This document shows, piece after piece, positions 1 through 8,716 of a DNA stretch of 64,000 nt (positions within the stretch are counted from its first letter, which is position 1; the number at the start of each line of letters is the position of its first letter). The notes under the pieces are model-generated. The model saw nothing but the letters and a program-made list of their open reading frames with translations, had not been told where the DNA came from and made no database searches. The translations under genes and the position numbers were made by a program. This DNA is from an archaeon (GTDB taxonomy: Archaea > Nanobdellota > Nanobdellia > Woesearchaeales > UBA9642), in NCBI GenBank assembly GCA_020057295.1, contig JAGVGF010000002.1:88776-152775 (forward strand). Direction: 5' to 3'.

Positions 1-908
1 ATTTTTATTATTTGCTCGGTAATTTTATCTTTTGATATTCCGCTTAAATCTCTAAGATAATCCTGAGAACCTACTGTTTTAATGAATCCATGATCTATAG
101 AAAAACCTTTGAACAAGAAATCCTTATAGGTTGATGTAGCGATAATCTCTGATAGTAGACTACTCAAACCTCCTTCTTTAACGTGTTCTTCCAATGAAAA
201 GATGTATTTATACTTTTTTAATAAGTCTAGAATTTGTTTCTCATCAAATGGTTTTATTATCGGGCAACTTGATAAGGCAAAATTTTTACCATGCTTATTT
301 TTTAAATCTTCCACTATCTTTGTTCCCAATTCAAGCATGTTACCCGTAGTTAGGATAATACCATCTTCACCTTCAGAAATAGAAATAATGTTTTTAAGTT
401 CTACTTCCTCTTTATGAATATTTGGCTCTTTATTTTTTCCTAGCCTAATATAAAATGGTCCGCTATTTTCTATAGCATATTTTACTGATGCTTTAACTTC
501 AATAGGATCGCCAGGACAAAGAATTTTCATATTAGGTAAAGTCCTTAGTATTCCTATATCTTCAAATGCATGATGAGTACTTCCAGATTTACTATAGGAG
601 AAACCTCCTCCTACCCCGACTATAATTACATCTAGATTATGATATGCTATGTTGACTTTTATTTGTTCGAAACATCGGGCTGTTGCGAAAGGCGCAATCG
701 AATAAACAAATACTTTTTTGCCCGTCAAAGCCAAACCAGCTGCGACTCCTATAAGATTCTGCTCAGCCAACCCAACATTAATATAATTATTAGGATATTT
801 TTCCATAAATTCTTCAAATACAGAAAATCCTAAGTCCGCTGTCATGAAAATAATATTCTTATCTGTCTCAACAAACTTAGTTAATTCTTTTATAAATGTG
901 TTTCTCAT
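1..908 (-). CDS. Transketolase-like enzyme, C-terminal (pyrimidine-binding) subunit, 3' end cut by window
   Basis: Translating the reverse complement gives an open frame from an ATG at 908 to the window edge, about 302 residues, so only the last few residues are missing (the family is about 305-315 aa). It reads as the Pyr plus C-terminal domains of transketolase. GLAEQNLIGVAAGLAL carries the conserved Glu that activates the thiamine diphosphate aminopyrimidine ring; further on are FSYSKSGSTHHAFEDIG and a C-terminal domain near the end. The ATG overlaps the stop of the N-terminal subunit gene (ATGA), so the two are translationally coupled and form one heteromeric TPP enzyme. Split transketolases are common in archaea. 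Here the pair closes a deoxysugar gene run, so it may add a two-carbon branch to a sugar instead of serving pentose metabolism; that part is inference. Confidence 0.9.
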   Translation of the reverse strand, partial: MRNTFIKELTKFVETDKNIIFMTADLGFSVFEEFMEKYPNNYINVGLAEQNLIGVAAGLALTGKKVFVYSIAPFATARCFEQIKVNIAYHNLDVIIVGVGGGFSYSKSGSTHHAFEDIGILRTLPNMKILCPGDPIEVKASVKYAIENSGPFYIRLGKNKEPNIHKEEVELKNIISISEGEDGIILTTGNMLELGTKIVEDLKNKHGKNFALSSCPIIKPFDEKQILDLLKKYKYIFSLEEHVKEGGLSSLLSEIIATSTYKDFLFKGFSIDHGFIKTVGSQDYLRDLSGISKDKITEQIIK

Positions 909-1708
909 TTTAGTTCATCTAATGCACGTTGTAATTGTTCATCATTTAATGATTTATAATGCCACTCTAATTTATCTTCTATAAATCCTACTCCCTTTCC
1001 TTTAACAGTATGAGCAATAATAACCAGAGGCTTATCAGGATTTTCTCTAATTTCGTTAAGAGCGGATTTAATTTCATCAAAATTGTGTCCATCAATTTCT
1101 CTTACATTCCATCCAAAGGATTTCCATCTCAAAGAAAATTGTGTCATGTCAGAAAAATCACTCGTTCTTCCAAATCCTTGCAATTTGTTATAATCAATAA
1201 TTGCAATGAGATTTTTCAATTTTTGAACAGGTGCGAATGATGCTGCTTCCCATATCATTCCTTCGTTACATTCCCCGTCTCCAAGTAATACTATAGTTTT
1301 ATTGTTAAACCCATTCATTTTTGAAGATAATGCTATTCCTGATGCTACGGATAAACCATGCCCTAGAGACCCCAATGAATATTCAACTCCTTCTACTTGG
1401 CTGTTTATGTGATCTCCTAGATAACTTCCATCTACATCCACCTCTTCTATTTCTTTCTTGGATATTATCCCTTTATCAAATAAAATAGCGTATATAAGTA
1501 TAGAGCTATGTGCTTTGCTTAGTATAAAGTAGTCTCTGTCCGGTTTCTTTTTTGTCAGATCTAAATTCAAATGATCATAATATAGATAAACAAGTAATTC
1601 CACGGCTGAAAAAGCTGAACCAAGATGTGCAGACTTCGATCTGTGTTTAGATTTAATTATTATTCTTCTAATGTCTCTACACTTTTCTTTAAATTTAATA
1701 ATATCCAA
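905..1708 (-). CDS. Transketolase-like enzyme, N-terminal (PP-binding) subunit
   Basis: This 267-aa protein matches the diphosphate-binding half of transketolase. Its TPP/metal motif is GDGECNEGMIWEAA (around residues 144-157), preceded by SLGSLGHGLSVASGIA, and it has the early transketolase signature AHLGSAFSAVELLVYLY. The length is normal for the archaeal split form (about 270 aa). It sits 2 nt after the SDR gene and overlaps the C-terminal subunit by 4 nt, so it is part of the same leftward operon. The family transfers a two-carbon ketol unit using TPP. The substrate cannot be read from sequence; the glycan neighbourhood makes a nucleotide-sugar acceptor a reasonable alternative to sedoheptulose or xylulose phosphates. 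Confidence 0.9.
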   Translation of the reverse strand: MDIIKFKEKCRDIRRIIIKSKHRSKSAHLGSAFSAVELLVYLYYDHLNLDLTKKKPDRDYFILSKAHSSILIYAILFDKGIISKKEIEEVDVDGSYLGDHINSQVEGVEYSLGSLGHGLSVASGIALSSKMNGFNNKTIVLLGDGECNEGMIWEAASFAPVQKLKNLIAIIDYNKLQGFGRTSDFSDMTQFSLRWKSFGWNVREIDGHNFDEIKSALNEIRENPDKPLVIIAHTVKGKGVGFIEDKLEWHYKSLNDEQLQRALDELK

Positions 1709-1710
1709 TT

Positions 1711-2682
1711 TTACCTCTCATATATGTGCTCATTTTTTCTCATCCAATCTAATGTTTTTCTTAAACCTGATTCTAAATTGTGTTTAGGTTTCCACTTGAG
1801 AAGCTTTTCCATTTTTTTAATATCTGCACACCATCTATAATTTTCATTTTTTCTATTTTTAATAGCTCCAAATAATAGTTTTATATCACTAGAATAAACT
1901 TTTTTCATCAATTTTGCTGTGTCTCTTATAGAATTATCCTTTCCTGTTCCTATATTTAAGGTTTCGCCAGTTATTTTATTATGCATTTTTATTATTCTTA
2001 AATAAGCTTCAACAATATCCTCTATAAATATAAAATCTCTTGTTTGTAATCCTGAAGTTAAATTAATATTTTTATCATTTTTAACTATTGCCTTGACCAA
2101 ACTAGGAATAAATCTTGTTTCTTCTTCATAATATCCATATACTGAGAATAACCTAAGATGGATAATATTTTTGTTATATCTTCTATAAAGCATGTGTCCA
2201 TATAATTCTGTAGAAGCCTTTGTAACACCATATATATCTATTGGTTCCAAAACGTCGTTTTCGCTCATAGCTTCTTTTTTATGTCCATATTCTGAGGAGC
2301 TTCCTGTATTGATAAAACACTTATAATTAATGTTTTGGCACGCCTCCATTAAATTAATAGTTCCTAAAAGGTTGGTCCGAATAATTTTATCTCTTTCTGT
2401 CTGTTTATCTGGATATGCTCCATAAGTAGCAAGATGAAGTATATAATCTGGTTTAATTTTTTCTACCAGATTTCTTAATATTTGGAAGTCATTTAAATCA
2501 TTATAATGTATTTTTAGATTTTTATTTTTTAATAAATCATTTATTCTCCATAGATTAGAACTTTCCCTTATTATTATGTGAACTTCAAATTTTTTTAATT
2601 CTAGAAATTTTCTTAATAGATTTGCACCAACAAAACCTGTAGCTCCTGTTAAAAATATTATTTCATTATTTACTCTATCCAA
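1711..2682 (-). CDS. NAD-dependent epimerase/dehydratase (extended SDR), likely NDP-sugar ketoreductase/epimerase
   Basis: The 323-aa protein has an N-terminal Rossmann motif TGATGFVGANLL, a catalytic Ser region (NTGSSSEYG) and the YxxxK pair in DIYGVTKAS, all typical of extended short-chain dehydrogenases acting on nucleotide sugars. The start is unusual. No in-frame ATG precedes the Rossmann motif, and the first usable codon is TTG at 2682, which overlaps the 3' end of the upstream methyltransferase by 13 nt. In CDP-deoxysugar clusters an enzyme of this type usually reduces the 4-keto group at the last step, so it could complete the product of the dehydratase and C-methyltransferases next door. 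Epimerase activity is equally possible. Confidence 0.85.
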   Translation of the reverse strand: MDRVNNEIIFLTGATGFVGANLLRKFLELKKFEVHIIIRESSNLWRINDLLKNKNLKIHYNDLNDFQILRNLVEKIKPDYILHLATYGAYPDKQTERDKIIRTNLLGTINLMEACQNINYKCFINTGSSSEYGHKKEAMSENDVLEPIDIYGVTKASTELYGHMLYRRYNKNIIHLRLFSVYGYYEEETRFIPSLVKAIVKNDKNINLTSGLQTRDFIFIEDIVEAYLRIIKMHNKITGETLNIGTGKDNSIRDTAKLMKKVYSSDIKLLFGAIKNRKNENYRWCADIKKMEKLLKWKPKHNLESGLRKTLDWMRKNEHIYER

Positions 2683-3812
2683 TGAGGCACCCCTACAAGT
2701 GATCCTATCATGCCTTTAAAATGAAATTCATTCTTGAGCCTTAGTGTTATCTCATTTTCATATGTCATGCTTAATATTATTATAGCGTCTATTGAGGATA
2801 TTTTCTCTTCTGTAGGTTCAACTATTTTAATAGTTTTACCAAAAGTGTATCTCTCCCATTTATTAGGATCCGAATCGAATATACACTTCACATTTTCAGA
2901 ATTAATGTTTGCATAGTTTATTAGGCTGACTCCACCTCCTGATGCTCCCCAAAATGCAATTCTTTTATTTTTTAATGTAATCTCATTTATCATTTTATTT
3001 AGGTGTGTGTTGATTTTATCTTGTGATTCATTAAACTCCTTTAATTTTTTGTTTAATGTCACTTTTTTTACAATAGCAACTAAGTAATCATCATTCATAA
3101 CAGTATAATATTTTAATAATTCAAAACCATTTCTGTTTAGAACGTGAGTTAATGTGTTACCAGAAAAATAAATTACGTGTTCTCTAAAGAACTCGAAATA
3201 TCTCTTTTCTTTTAACATTTTTTCAAAACTTGGTACTTCTATAAGGCCAATTGCTCCTTCTTTACAGTTTTCGTTTATTAAGTTCAAAAATTCATTAGGT
3301 TTCGGTATGTGTTCTAATACAAATCTTATTACGAATCCATCAAATTTCTCTGGAAAAGTCGCAGTTTTTTTATCGAAATAATTATTGATAACTTTAACTC
3401 CTCTTTTTTCTGCTAAGAGAGATGCTGCTTTTGAAGGTTCAAACCCTGTTATGACTGCTCCTCTTTTCAATAATAACTCAGAAAATAATCCGTCTCCACA
3501 ACCAATTTCAACTATGTTTTTTTTCTCTAGGCCTTTTTGTAATGCTTCATAATTATTAATATTTTCTTCAATGAATGCTAATGCAGATTTTGAAAAAGAA
3601 GTATTTCTCTGATAATCATCCTCATAAGCTTCTTCAAAATCTTCACTTAATTGTATGGTATTACATTCCATGCATCGAAATACATGTATATCTGTAAGAT
3701 TTTCTTCATCTGATTCTGTTTTTTTAAGCGAAAATTTGTGACTAGATTTCGGACATGTAGAAGATTCAAAAATAATTTCTATTTTATTAGACTCGCAAAT
3801 TCTACAATTCAT
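2670..3812 (-). CDS. NDP-sugar C-methyltransferase (zinc-binding N-terminus, class I SAM domain), copy 1
   Basis: The 380-aa protein has the three-part layout of sugar C-methyltransferases such as TylC3 and NovU. An N-terminal zinc-binding segment has Cys pairs CRIC (residues 3-6) and CMEC (about 47-50). A class I SAM-dependent fold carries the SAM loop IVEIGCGDGLFSE. The C-terminal C-methyltransferase domain contains a second nucleotide-binding-like loop AFWGASGGGVSLINY. These enzymes methylate C3 (or C5) of a 4-keto-6-deoxyhexose nucleotide. It follows a close paralogue with a 1-nt junction and lies downstream of CDP-glucose 4,6-dehydratase, which would supply the 4-keto substrate. The carbon methylated cannot be deduced. 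Confidence 0.85.
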   Translation of the reverse strand: MNCRICESNKIEIIFESSTCPKSSHKFSLKKTESDEENLTDIHVFRCMECNTIQLSEDFEEAYEDDYQRNTSFSKSALAFIEENINNYEALQKGLEKKNIVEIGCGDGLFSELLLKRGAVITGFEPSKAASLLAEKRGVKVINNYFDKKTATFPEKFDGFVIRFVLEHIPKPNEFLNLINENCKEGAIGLIEVPSFEKMLKEKRYFEFFREHVIYFSGNTLTHVLNRNGFELLKYYTVMNDDYLVAIVKKVTLNKKLKEFNESQDKINTHLNKMINEITLKNKRIAFWGASGGGVSLINYANINSENVKCIFDSDPNKWERYTFGKTIKIVEPTEEKISSIDAIIILSMTYENEITLRLKNEFHFKGMIGSLVGVPHWIE

Positions 3813-4975
3813 TAGATCCTCCCTCTGATTTTAGTTAGTCTTGGTGATATTACATATATTTCTCCTTTGAAATTAATATCTTCTAGATGTTTCAGAATTT
3901 CTTTTTCATATGCCATCGCGGAAAGTATTATAACGTCGGTCTGATCCGATTTTATTTTCTCTGGAGAAAATATTTCAATATGCGATCCTGGCGAATATTT
4001 TCCTATTTTTTTTGTATCGGAATCAATAATGTATTTTATACTTTTGGAATCAAAATCACACATAGATAAAAGTGCTAAACCTTTTCCGCCGGCGCCCCAC
4101 ATTGATATGCTTTTATTTTCTGATATTAAATTTCTAACTTTTGTGTTGAAATCTTCTTTATATATATCAAATTCGCTTTTAAATCTTGATTCTTCTAACG
4201 GCGCAGTCTTCTTAAATATTATAACAAGGAATTCGTTGTTATAGGAATCAAAAATATCCAGAACCTTAAAGTTATTTCTAGTAACTAGGTGTACTAAAGA
4301 CTCTTTGGTATAATATGCCACATGATCAGCAAATATATCATAATATCTATCAAATTTTATAGCTTTCTCGAAAGACGGAACTTCTATTAATCCTATCCCG
4401 TCCTCTCTCAAAAATTTGTGCATTGCTTTTAATACTTCGTTAGGGTTCTTTAGGTGTTCGAATACCGCTCTACTAACTATAGCATCAACACTGTTCTTAG
4501 GTATTGAAAGATTCTCAGTAAAATATTCATAAACAACTGTTATTCCTTTTTCTTCTGCAAACTTTCCAAAAGCAGCAGATGGTTCTATTCCAACTGTTTG
4601 AGCTCCATGTTTATTTAGATATTCACAAAAAATACCGTCTCCACAGCCAATTTCGTATATTATTTTTTTATTAAGATCGTATTTTTCAATTAACGTTTTT
4701 GCTAGTTCTTCGATATACAGATTTATCTGTTTGGAAAAGGAAGTGGTCATTATGTAATCTTCGTAATAATCTTCGGGTACTACGGATAAGTCGCCTAGTT
4801 GATACAAATTACATGCAGTGCATCTAACTAGAGAGAGATTTATTTTGTGATCCTCTTCTAATTCATTTTTTTTAAGAAGTTTTTGGATATTTATAGGAGC
4901 ACCATCTATCTTAAGTATGGTAACAAGATTTTCACATTCGCATAGTATACATTTATGATTTTTCATTTTCTTCAA
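3812..4975 (-). CDS. NDP-sugar C-methyltransferase (zinc-binding N-terminus, class I SAM domain), copy 2
   Basis: This 387-aa paralogue of the next gene has the same order: N-terminal zinc-type Cys pairs (CILCECE near residue 9 and CTAC near 54), SAM loop IYEIGCGDGIFCE, a conserved EVPSFEKA segment, and a C-terminal domain with MWGAGGKGLALL. Two divergent copies side by side suggest two successive or alternative C-methylations, or two different sugars made by one locus. The start overlaps the end of the CDP-glucose dehydratase gene by 23 nt, so it belongs to the same transcript. The family is known for antibiotic and O-antigen branched sugars; the role here is inferred from that and from the neighbours. 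Confidence 0.85.
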   Translation of the reverse strand: MKKMKNHKCILCECENLVTILKIDGAPINIQKLLKKNELEEDHKINLSLVRCTACNLYQLGDLSVVPEDYYEDYIMTTSFSKQINLYIEELAKTLIEKYDLNKKIIYEIGCGDGIFCEYLNKHGAQTVGIEPSAAFGKFAEEKGITVVYEYFTENLSIPKNSVDAIVSRAVFEHLKNPNEVLKAMHKFLREDGIGLIEVPSFEKAIKFDRYYDIFADHVAYYTKESLVHLVTRNNFKVLDIFDSYNNEFLVIIFKKTAPLEESRFKSEFDIYKEDFNTKVRNLISENKSISMWGAGGKGLALLSMCDFDSKSIKYIIDSDTKKIGKYSPGSHIEIFSPEKIKSDQTDVIILSAMAYEKEILKHLEDINFKGEIYVISPRLTKIRGRI

Positions 4976-6038
4976 ACGTTTTAATAATATCTTCTGTATA
5001 TTTTGTTACGTCTTCACCCTCATAATATTTTTTATACCAGTTAAAAGTGTAATCTAAACCCCTATCTATACGAACTATCGGTCTCCACTTTAAAAAACTT
5101 TTTGCTTTTGTTGAGTCTAGATTTAGCATTGTAGCTTCGTGTTTACGATCGTCCTTAGGAGTTATTTCTATTTGACCTTCTCCAAGTATTTTTATGGCTC
5201 TATTAGCTACTTCTCTAACAGATATACAATCATCAAATTCTGGTCCAAAATTCCACGCATCAGCTACATCTGTTTTGCCTTCGTACAACAACTTTCCGAC
5301 AGTCAGATATCCGTATAGCGGAGACAAGACGAATTGCCATGGCCGAGTAGCTTCTGGAGATCTAATAACAAATTTAGTTTTTTTATCATAAATTGCTCTT
5401 ATTATATCGGGTATTAGTCTATCTTTTGACCAATCTCCTCCAGCGACAACATTACCTGCTCTTACTGTAGCAATTAAAGTGTTATGTGTTTTTCCATAAT
5501 CCTTCGGATTAAAAAATGAATCATGATAAGATCTAGCAATTAATTCAACACATGCTTTTGAGGTACTGTAGGGATCATATCCTCTCAGTTCATCTATTTC
5601 TCTATATGGCCACATCCATTCTCTATTATGATATACTTTGTCCGTTGTTATAATGACAATAGCTTTTACTGATTTAACTTCTCTAACCGCTTCCAAAAGA
5701 TTAATTATTCCAAAAATATTAGTGTCATAAGTATCTCTAGGATCATCGTAACTGATTCTTACAATAGGTTGAGCAGCTAAATGAAAAATTATTTCCGGTT
5801 GATTTTCCTTAACAAACTTTTTTAATTTATCAATATCTCTTATGTCTGCAAATTCATTAGCGGTCATTTTTTCTTCTAATTTTAGAATTTCAAAAATATT
5901 AGGAAATTCTTCCGGCTTCAATGCATAGCCATATATTTTTGCATTCATCATAGACAACCATTTGACTAACCATCCGCCTTTAAATCCGGTGTGACCAGTT
6001 ATAAGAACTTTTTTATTTTTATAGAATTCTTTCATCAT
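4953..6038 (-). CDS. rfbG: CDP-glucose 4,6-dehydratase
   Basis: The enzyme converts CDP-D-glucose to CDP-4-keto-6-deoxy-D-glucose using bound NAD. Near the N-terminus is the Rossmann motif KVLITGHTGFKGGWL, whose GHTGFKG form is typical of RfbG. The catalytic Thr-Asp-Lys stretch TTDKVY and the YxxxK motif in YDPYSTSKACVE follow, and RPWQFVLSPLYGYL is a further family signature. I place the start at the ATG at 6038 (361 aa), not the longer in-frame TTG at 6062. That ATG has GGAG spaced 3 nt upstream and overlaps the RfbF stop by 3 nt, which is normal coupling. With rfbF it forms the standard entry to CDP-deoxysugars. No RfbH-type 3-dehydrase is in the window, so the branch taken is not the 3,6-dideoxy one. 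Confidence 0.93.
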   Translation of the reverse strand: MMKEFYKNKKVLITGHTGFKGGWLVKWLSMMNAKIYGYALKPEEFPNIFEILKLEEKMTANEFADIRDIDKLKKFVKENQPEIIFHLAAQPIVRISYDDPRDTYDTNIFGIINLLEAVREVKSVKAIVIITTDKVYHNREWMWPYREIDELRGYDPYSTSKACVELIARSYHDSFFNPKDYGKTHNTLIATVRAGNVVAGGDWSKDRLIPDIIRAIYDKKTKFVIRSPEATRPWQFVLSPLYGYLTVGKLLYEGKTDVADAWNFGPEFDDCISVREVANRAIKILGEGQIEITPKDDRKHEATMLNLDSTKAKSFLKWRPIVRIDRGLDYTFNWYKKYYEGEDVTKYTEDIIKTFEENEKS

Positions 6039-6826
6039 TTTCTCCAAATCATCCACGGACAATTATTTTCTTTACACATTTTGTTTAATTCTTCATAATG
6101 CTTATATGTATCCATTGAAAACCAAAAATTACAATTTTTGTATGTAGCTAAACCACCTGCTTTTAATATATCCTTTAATGGTTTTTCTTCTAATACACAA
6201 TTTTCATCTTCTGATAAAAAGTCAAAAATTCTTTTATTACATATCATCCATCCACCGTTTATATGTCCCTCTAAAAAAGGTTTTTCCTTAAAAGATATAG
6301 CAAATTCTTCCTTGGAATCATGCTCTATCACTCCAAAAGGAGATTGTGCTCTAGTTGTGAGTAAAGTAACTACTGCGCCAAGTTTTTTATGTTTTTTGTA
6401 TCCCTCTAGAATATCAACATCAGCAACACCGTCGCCATATGTCAAGAAAAAATCTTCATCATCACCTAAATATTTTTTAATTTTTGCAACTCTAGCTCCT
6501 GTTGATTCGTTTTCTCCAGTATATGCAAAAGTAATTTTCCAATCTTCTATACTATTATCATTATTGTAGAAATATTCTTTATTATTATCAATAAGATTGA
6601 ATTTAAAATCATAAGCCATTTCGCGATAGTGAATAAAGTATTCCTTAATCATGTCCGATTTAAACCCGAGACAAAGAATAAACTCTGTTATGCCATAATG
6701 GGCATAAATTTTCATGATGTGCCATAGTATCGGTTTGCCACCTATCTCCACTAACGGTTTTGGTTTGTATTCGGTTTCTTCACGCAACCTAGTACCTTTA
6801 CCTCCACATAAAATAACTGCCTTCAT
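6035..6826 (-). CDS. rfbF: Glucose-1-phosphate cytidylyltransferase
   Basis: The 263-aa nucleotidyltransferase begins with the sugar-nucleotide pyrophosphorylase signature GGKGTRLREETEYKPKPLVEIGGKP and carries the metal-binding YGDGVADVD motif. Full length agrees with RfbF (about 257 aa), and FSMDTYKHYEELN at the end is characteristic of this subfamily. It makes CDP-glucose from CTP and glucose-1-phosphate, the committed step into CDP-deoxysugars, and is directly coupled to the dehydratase downstream. The 122-nt gap before it (6827-6948) contains no gene; it is very AT-rich with several TATA-like stretches, so an internal promoter for the sugar-biosynthesis half of the cluster could lie here. 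Confidence 0.95.
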   Translation of the reverse strand: MKAVILCGGKGTRLREETEYKPKPLVEIGGKPILWHIMKIYAHYGITEFILCLGFKSDMIKEYFIHYREMAYDFKFNLIDNNKEYFYNNDNSIEDWKITFAYTGENESTGARVAKIKKYLGDDEDFFLTYGDGVADVDILEGYKKHKKLGAVVTLLTTRAQSPFGVIEHDSKEEFAISFKEKPFLEGHINGGWMICNKRIFDFLSEDENCVLEEKPLKDILKAGGLATYKNCNFWFSMDTYKHYEELNKMCKENNCPWMIWRK

Positions 6827-6948
6827 TCTCTCAAATATAATTGATTATTTATTAACTTTTCGATATATTCTTATTATTTTATTGACTATAAGGTGTAATA
6901 CTATTCTTGAAATGTGTTATTTAAAAGCGTTCTTTAAAATTTTGATAA

Positions 6949-8055
6949 TTAGAACTTTTTTTGAAGAAATATAAACTTTACCTCTTCTATAAATAGTTTT
7001 TCATAGGCATAATCTTTCATTGCTCTTTTGTATCCAACTTTAGCTATTTCTATACGTTCTTTATGATTTTTTAGGTAATATTCAATTAACTGTATTGCTT
7101 CGGTCATATTATCGTAACAACATATTTCTTTTCCAACATTAAATAATCTCTGATGACCTTTAGGATTATCTGTAACTTGTAAAATACCATTTAAACACAA
7201 TTCATACGTCCTAGAATTACTAGGTCCCCATTTTTGATGGCAATTAAAGCCTATTTTAGATCTCTTGTAAATTTTCTTAACTTCTGACTCTTCCAAATAT
7301 TCAACTTTTGGTAGTGGATAAAACAAATTTATAAATTTGTAAGCCCATCCTATTACTCCTGATTCTTTTCTAGGATCATATCTTCCGTATAATTTAAATG
7401 TAGGAAATTTCTTATATATTTGGTGTAATCTTTTCCATTTCCTCCATTGAATCGCTCCGATATAGACTATGTCGATATCTTTCTCTTTATAATTAATTAT
7501 TTTATTATCATAATGCTTTGGATTAGGAAATATGGGCATAAATCTTACGTTTTTAACTCCAAAAGATTTTATTTTTTCTTGGATTGTAATGTTTTTGTTG
7601 AATTGTACTCCATGACATATAACTTTATCATATTTAGGCGCATAATTTTTTGTTATTAAATATGTATCCTCTGGATCATCAGCAAAATGTGTTATTAGTT
7701 GTACTTTGTTATTTCGCAATATTTTTAGATATTTGTCAGAAAATAGGAAATAAGGCATAACCACGTTTTTTATTTTGTTTTTGATTATAAATGAGACGGC
7801 ATCATCTCCAAATTTTTTATACCATTCAGCACTATCTGCTTTTTGAAGTGTTCCAACAGGAGTCTTGTGCCCGTTTATTGTCAGAACCTTTGGTATGTTT
7901 AAACTCAGATAATTAAAGTATTCGCTCGTCATATAGTATATTGTTAAATCTTTTTCTGAAGATATTTTTTTAAGTTCACTTGTTATTGCTATATTCCATC
8001 CAAAAAATATTTTTTTACTTCCGTTGCCAATACTCGAGAATTTATTTATATCCAT
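6949..8055 (-). CDS. Glycosyltransferase, CgeB/group 1-like (GT-B fold)
   Basis: The protein of about 368 aa has a GT-B-type layout. Its C-terminal half contains DIVYIGAIQWRKWKR, where the nucleotide-sugar domain begins. FNCHQKWGPSNSRTYELCLNGILQVTDNPKG resembles the acidic donor-binding stretch of CgeB/YkvP-like glycosyltransferases, where the RTYE glutamate is usual. I chose ATG 8055 over the overlapping GTG at 8058; the AGGTG just before it merges with the start codon, so the start is uncertain by a codon or two. It sits 5 nt after the methyltransferase gene. The expected role is cytoplasmic transfer of a sugar to a lipid-linked glycan; donor and acceptor are unknown. Confidence 0.75.
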   Translation of the reverse strand: MDINKFSSIGNGSKKIFFGWNIAITSELKKISSEKDLTIYYMTSEYFNYLSLNIPKVLTINGHKTPVGTLQKADSAEWYKKFGDDAVSFIIKNKIKNVVMPYFLFSDKYLKILRNNKVQLITHFADDPEDTYLITKNYAPKYDKVICHGVQFNKNITIQEKIKSFGVKNVRFMPIFPNPKHYDNKIINYKEKDIDIVYIGAIQWRKWKRLHQIYKKFPTFKLYGRYDPRKESGVIGWAYKFINLFYPLPKVEYLEESEVKKIYKRSKIGFNCHQKWGPSNSRTYELCLNGILQVTDNPKGHQRLFNVGKEICCYDNMTEAIQLIEYYLKNHKERIEIAKVGYKRAMKDYAYEKLFIEEVKFIFLQKKF

Positions 8056-8060
8056 CACCT

Positions 8061-8672
8061 TTATTTTTCAGCTATAAGATATACTTCCCATAAAAAGAAT
8101 CTTAAAGGCGGAAGTCTAAGATATCTTTGACTATTGTTATTAAACATTCTTACTAAGGAATATTTTGATTCTATAATCTTAAAATCAAAATTTTTTACTA
8201 GATTAACTAACTGTCCATGAGTACACGGTCTTACGTGTGTTTCATCCTCCCAGAAGTACGGGTTGTATGGTGTTGGAGAAAATATGTGTATTTTTCCTCC
8301 CTTCTTTAAAATTCTAGCACATTCTTTTATAAAATGTATTTGTTCATACGTTCCCATATGTTCTAAAATATGTGCACAGTAAATTGCATCAAACATTTTA
8401 TTGTTATATGGTATTTTTTCCTTTGAAACATCGCATTTTTTTACTATAAGTTTTTTCTTTCTACAAATATTTAAAAAGTAGTCATTATAATCTAATCCGT
8501 AATATTCTGCCTTTTTTTTGATAATATGTTCGGAAAGAGAACCGTTTGCACAACCAATGTCTAATACTTTCATTCCTGGAGAAATGTTGTCTAGTAATTT
8601 TTTAATTCTCCAATTAGGTTTTTTTTGTTTTACTGATATATCCTTTCTTTCAACATAATATTTAAGGTTCAT
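8061..8672 (-). CDS. Class I SAM-dependent methyltransferase (small)
   Basis: The 203-aa protein has a clear SAM-binding loop VLDIGCANGSLSEHI followed by an acidic residue in EYYGLDYND, the usual ribose contact, and then FDAIYCAHILEHMG. That pattern (methyltransferase type 11/25) is common in polysaccharide clusters. It has no zinc-binding N-terminus or extra C-terminal domain, unlike the two C-methyltransferases nearby, so an O-methyltransferase acting on a glycan or a lipid-linked sugar is more likely. It lies in the leftward operon between the flippase and a glycosyltransferase. The substrate cannot be assigned. Confidence 0.8.
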   Translation of the reverse strand: MNLKYYVERKDISVKQKKPNWRIKKLLDNISPGMKVLDIGCANGSLSEHIIKKKAEYYGLDYNDYFLNICRKKKLIVKKCDVSKEKIPYNNKMFDAIYCAHILEHMGTYEQIHFIKECARILKKGGKIHIFSPTPYNPYFWEDETHVRPCTHGQLVNLVKNFDFKIIESKYSLVRMFNNNSQRYLRLPPLRFFLWEVYLIAEK

Positions 8673-8716
8673 TGTATACTCCTCAAGTTTTATTTTAAAT
8701 AGTTATTGTTTTTTTT

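Noticed and set aside
6039-6062. Longer CDP-glucose dehydratase start at TTG 6062
   Set aside because: ATG 6038 has GGAG and gives the normal family N-terminus just before the Rossmann motif.
6138-6569. 143-aa plus-strand frame opposite rfbF
   Set aside because: It is an antisense shadow of a strongly supported gene and has no family features of its own.
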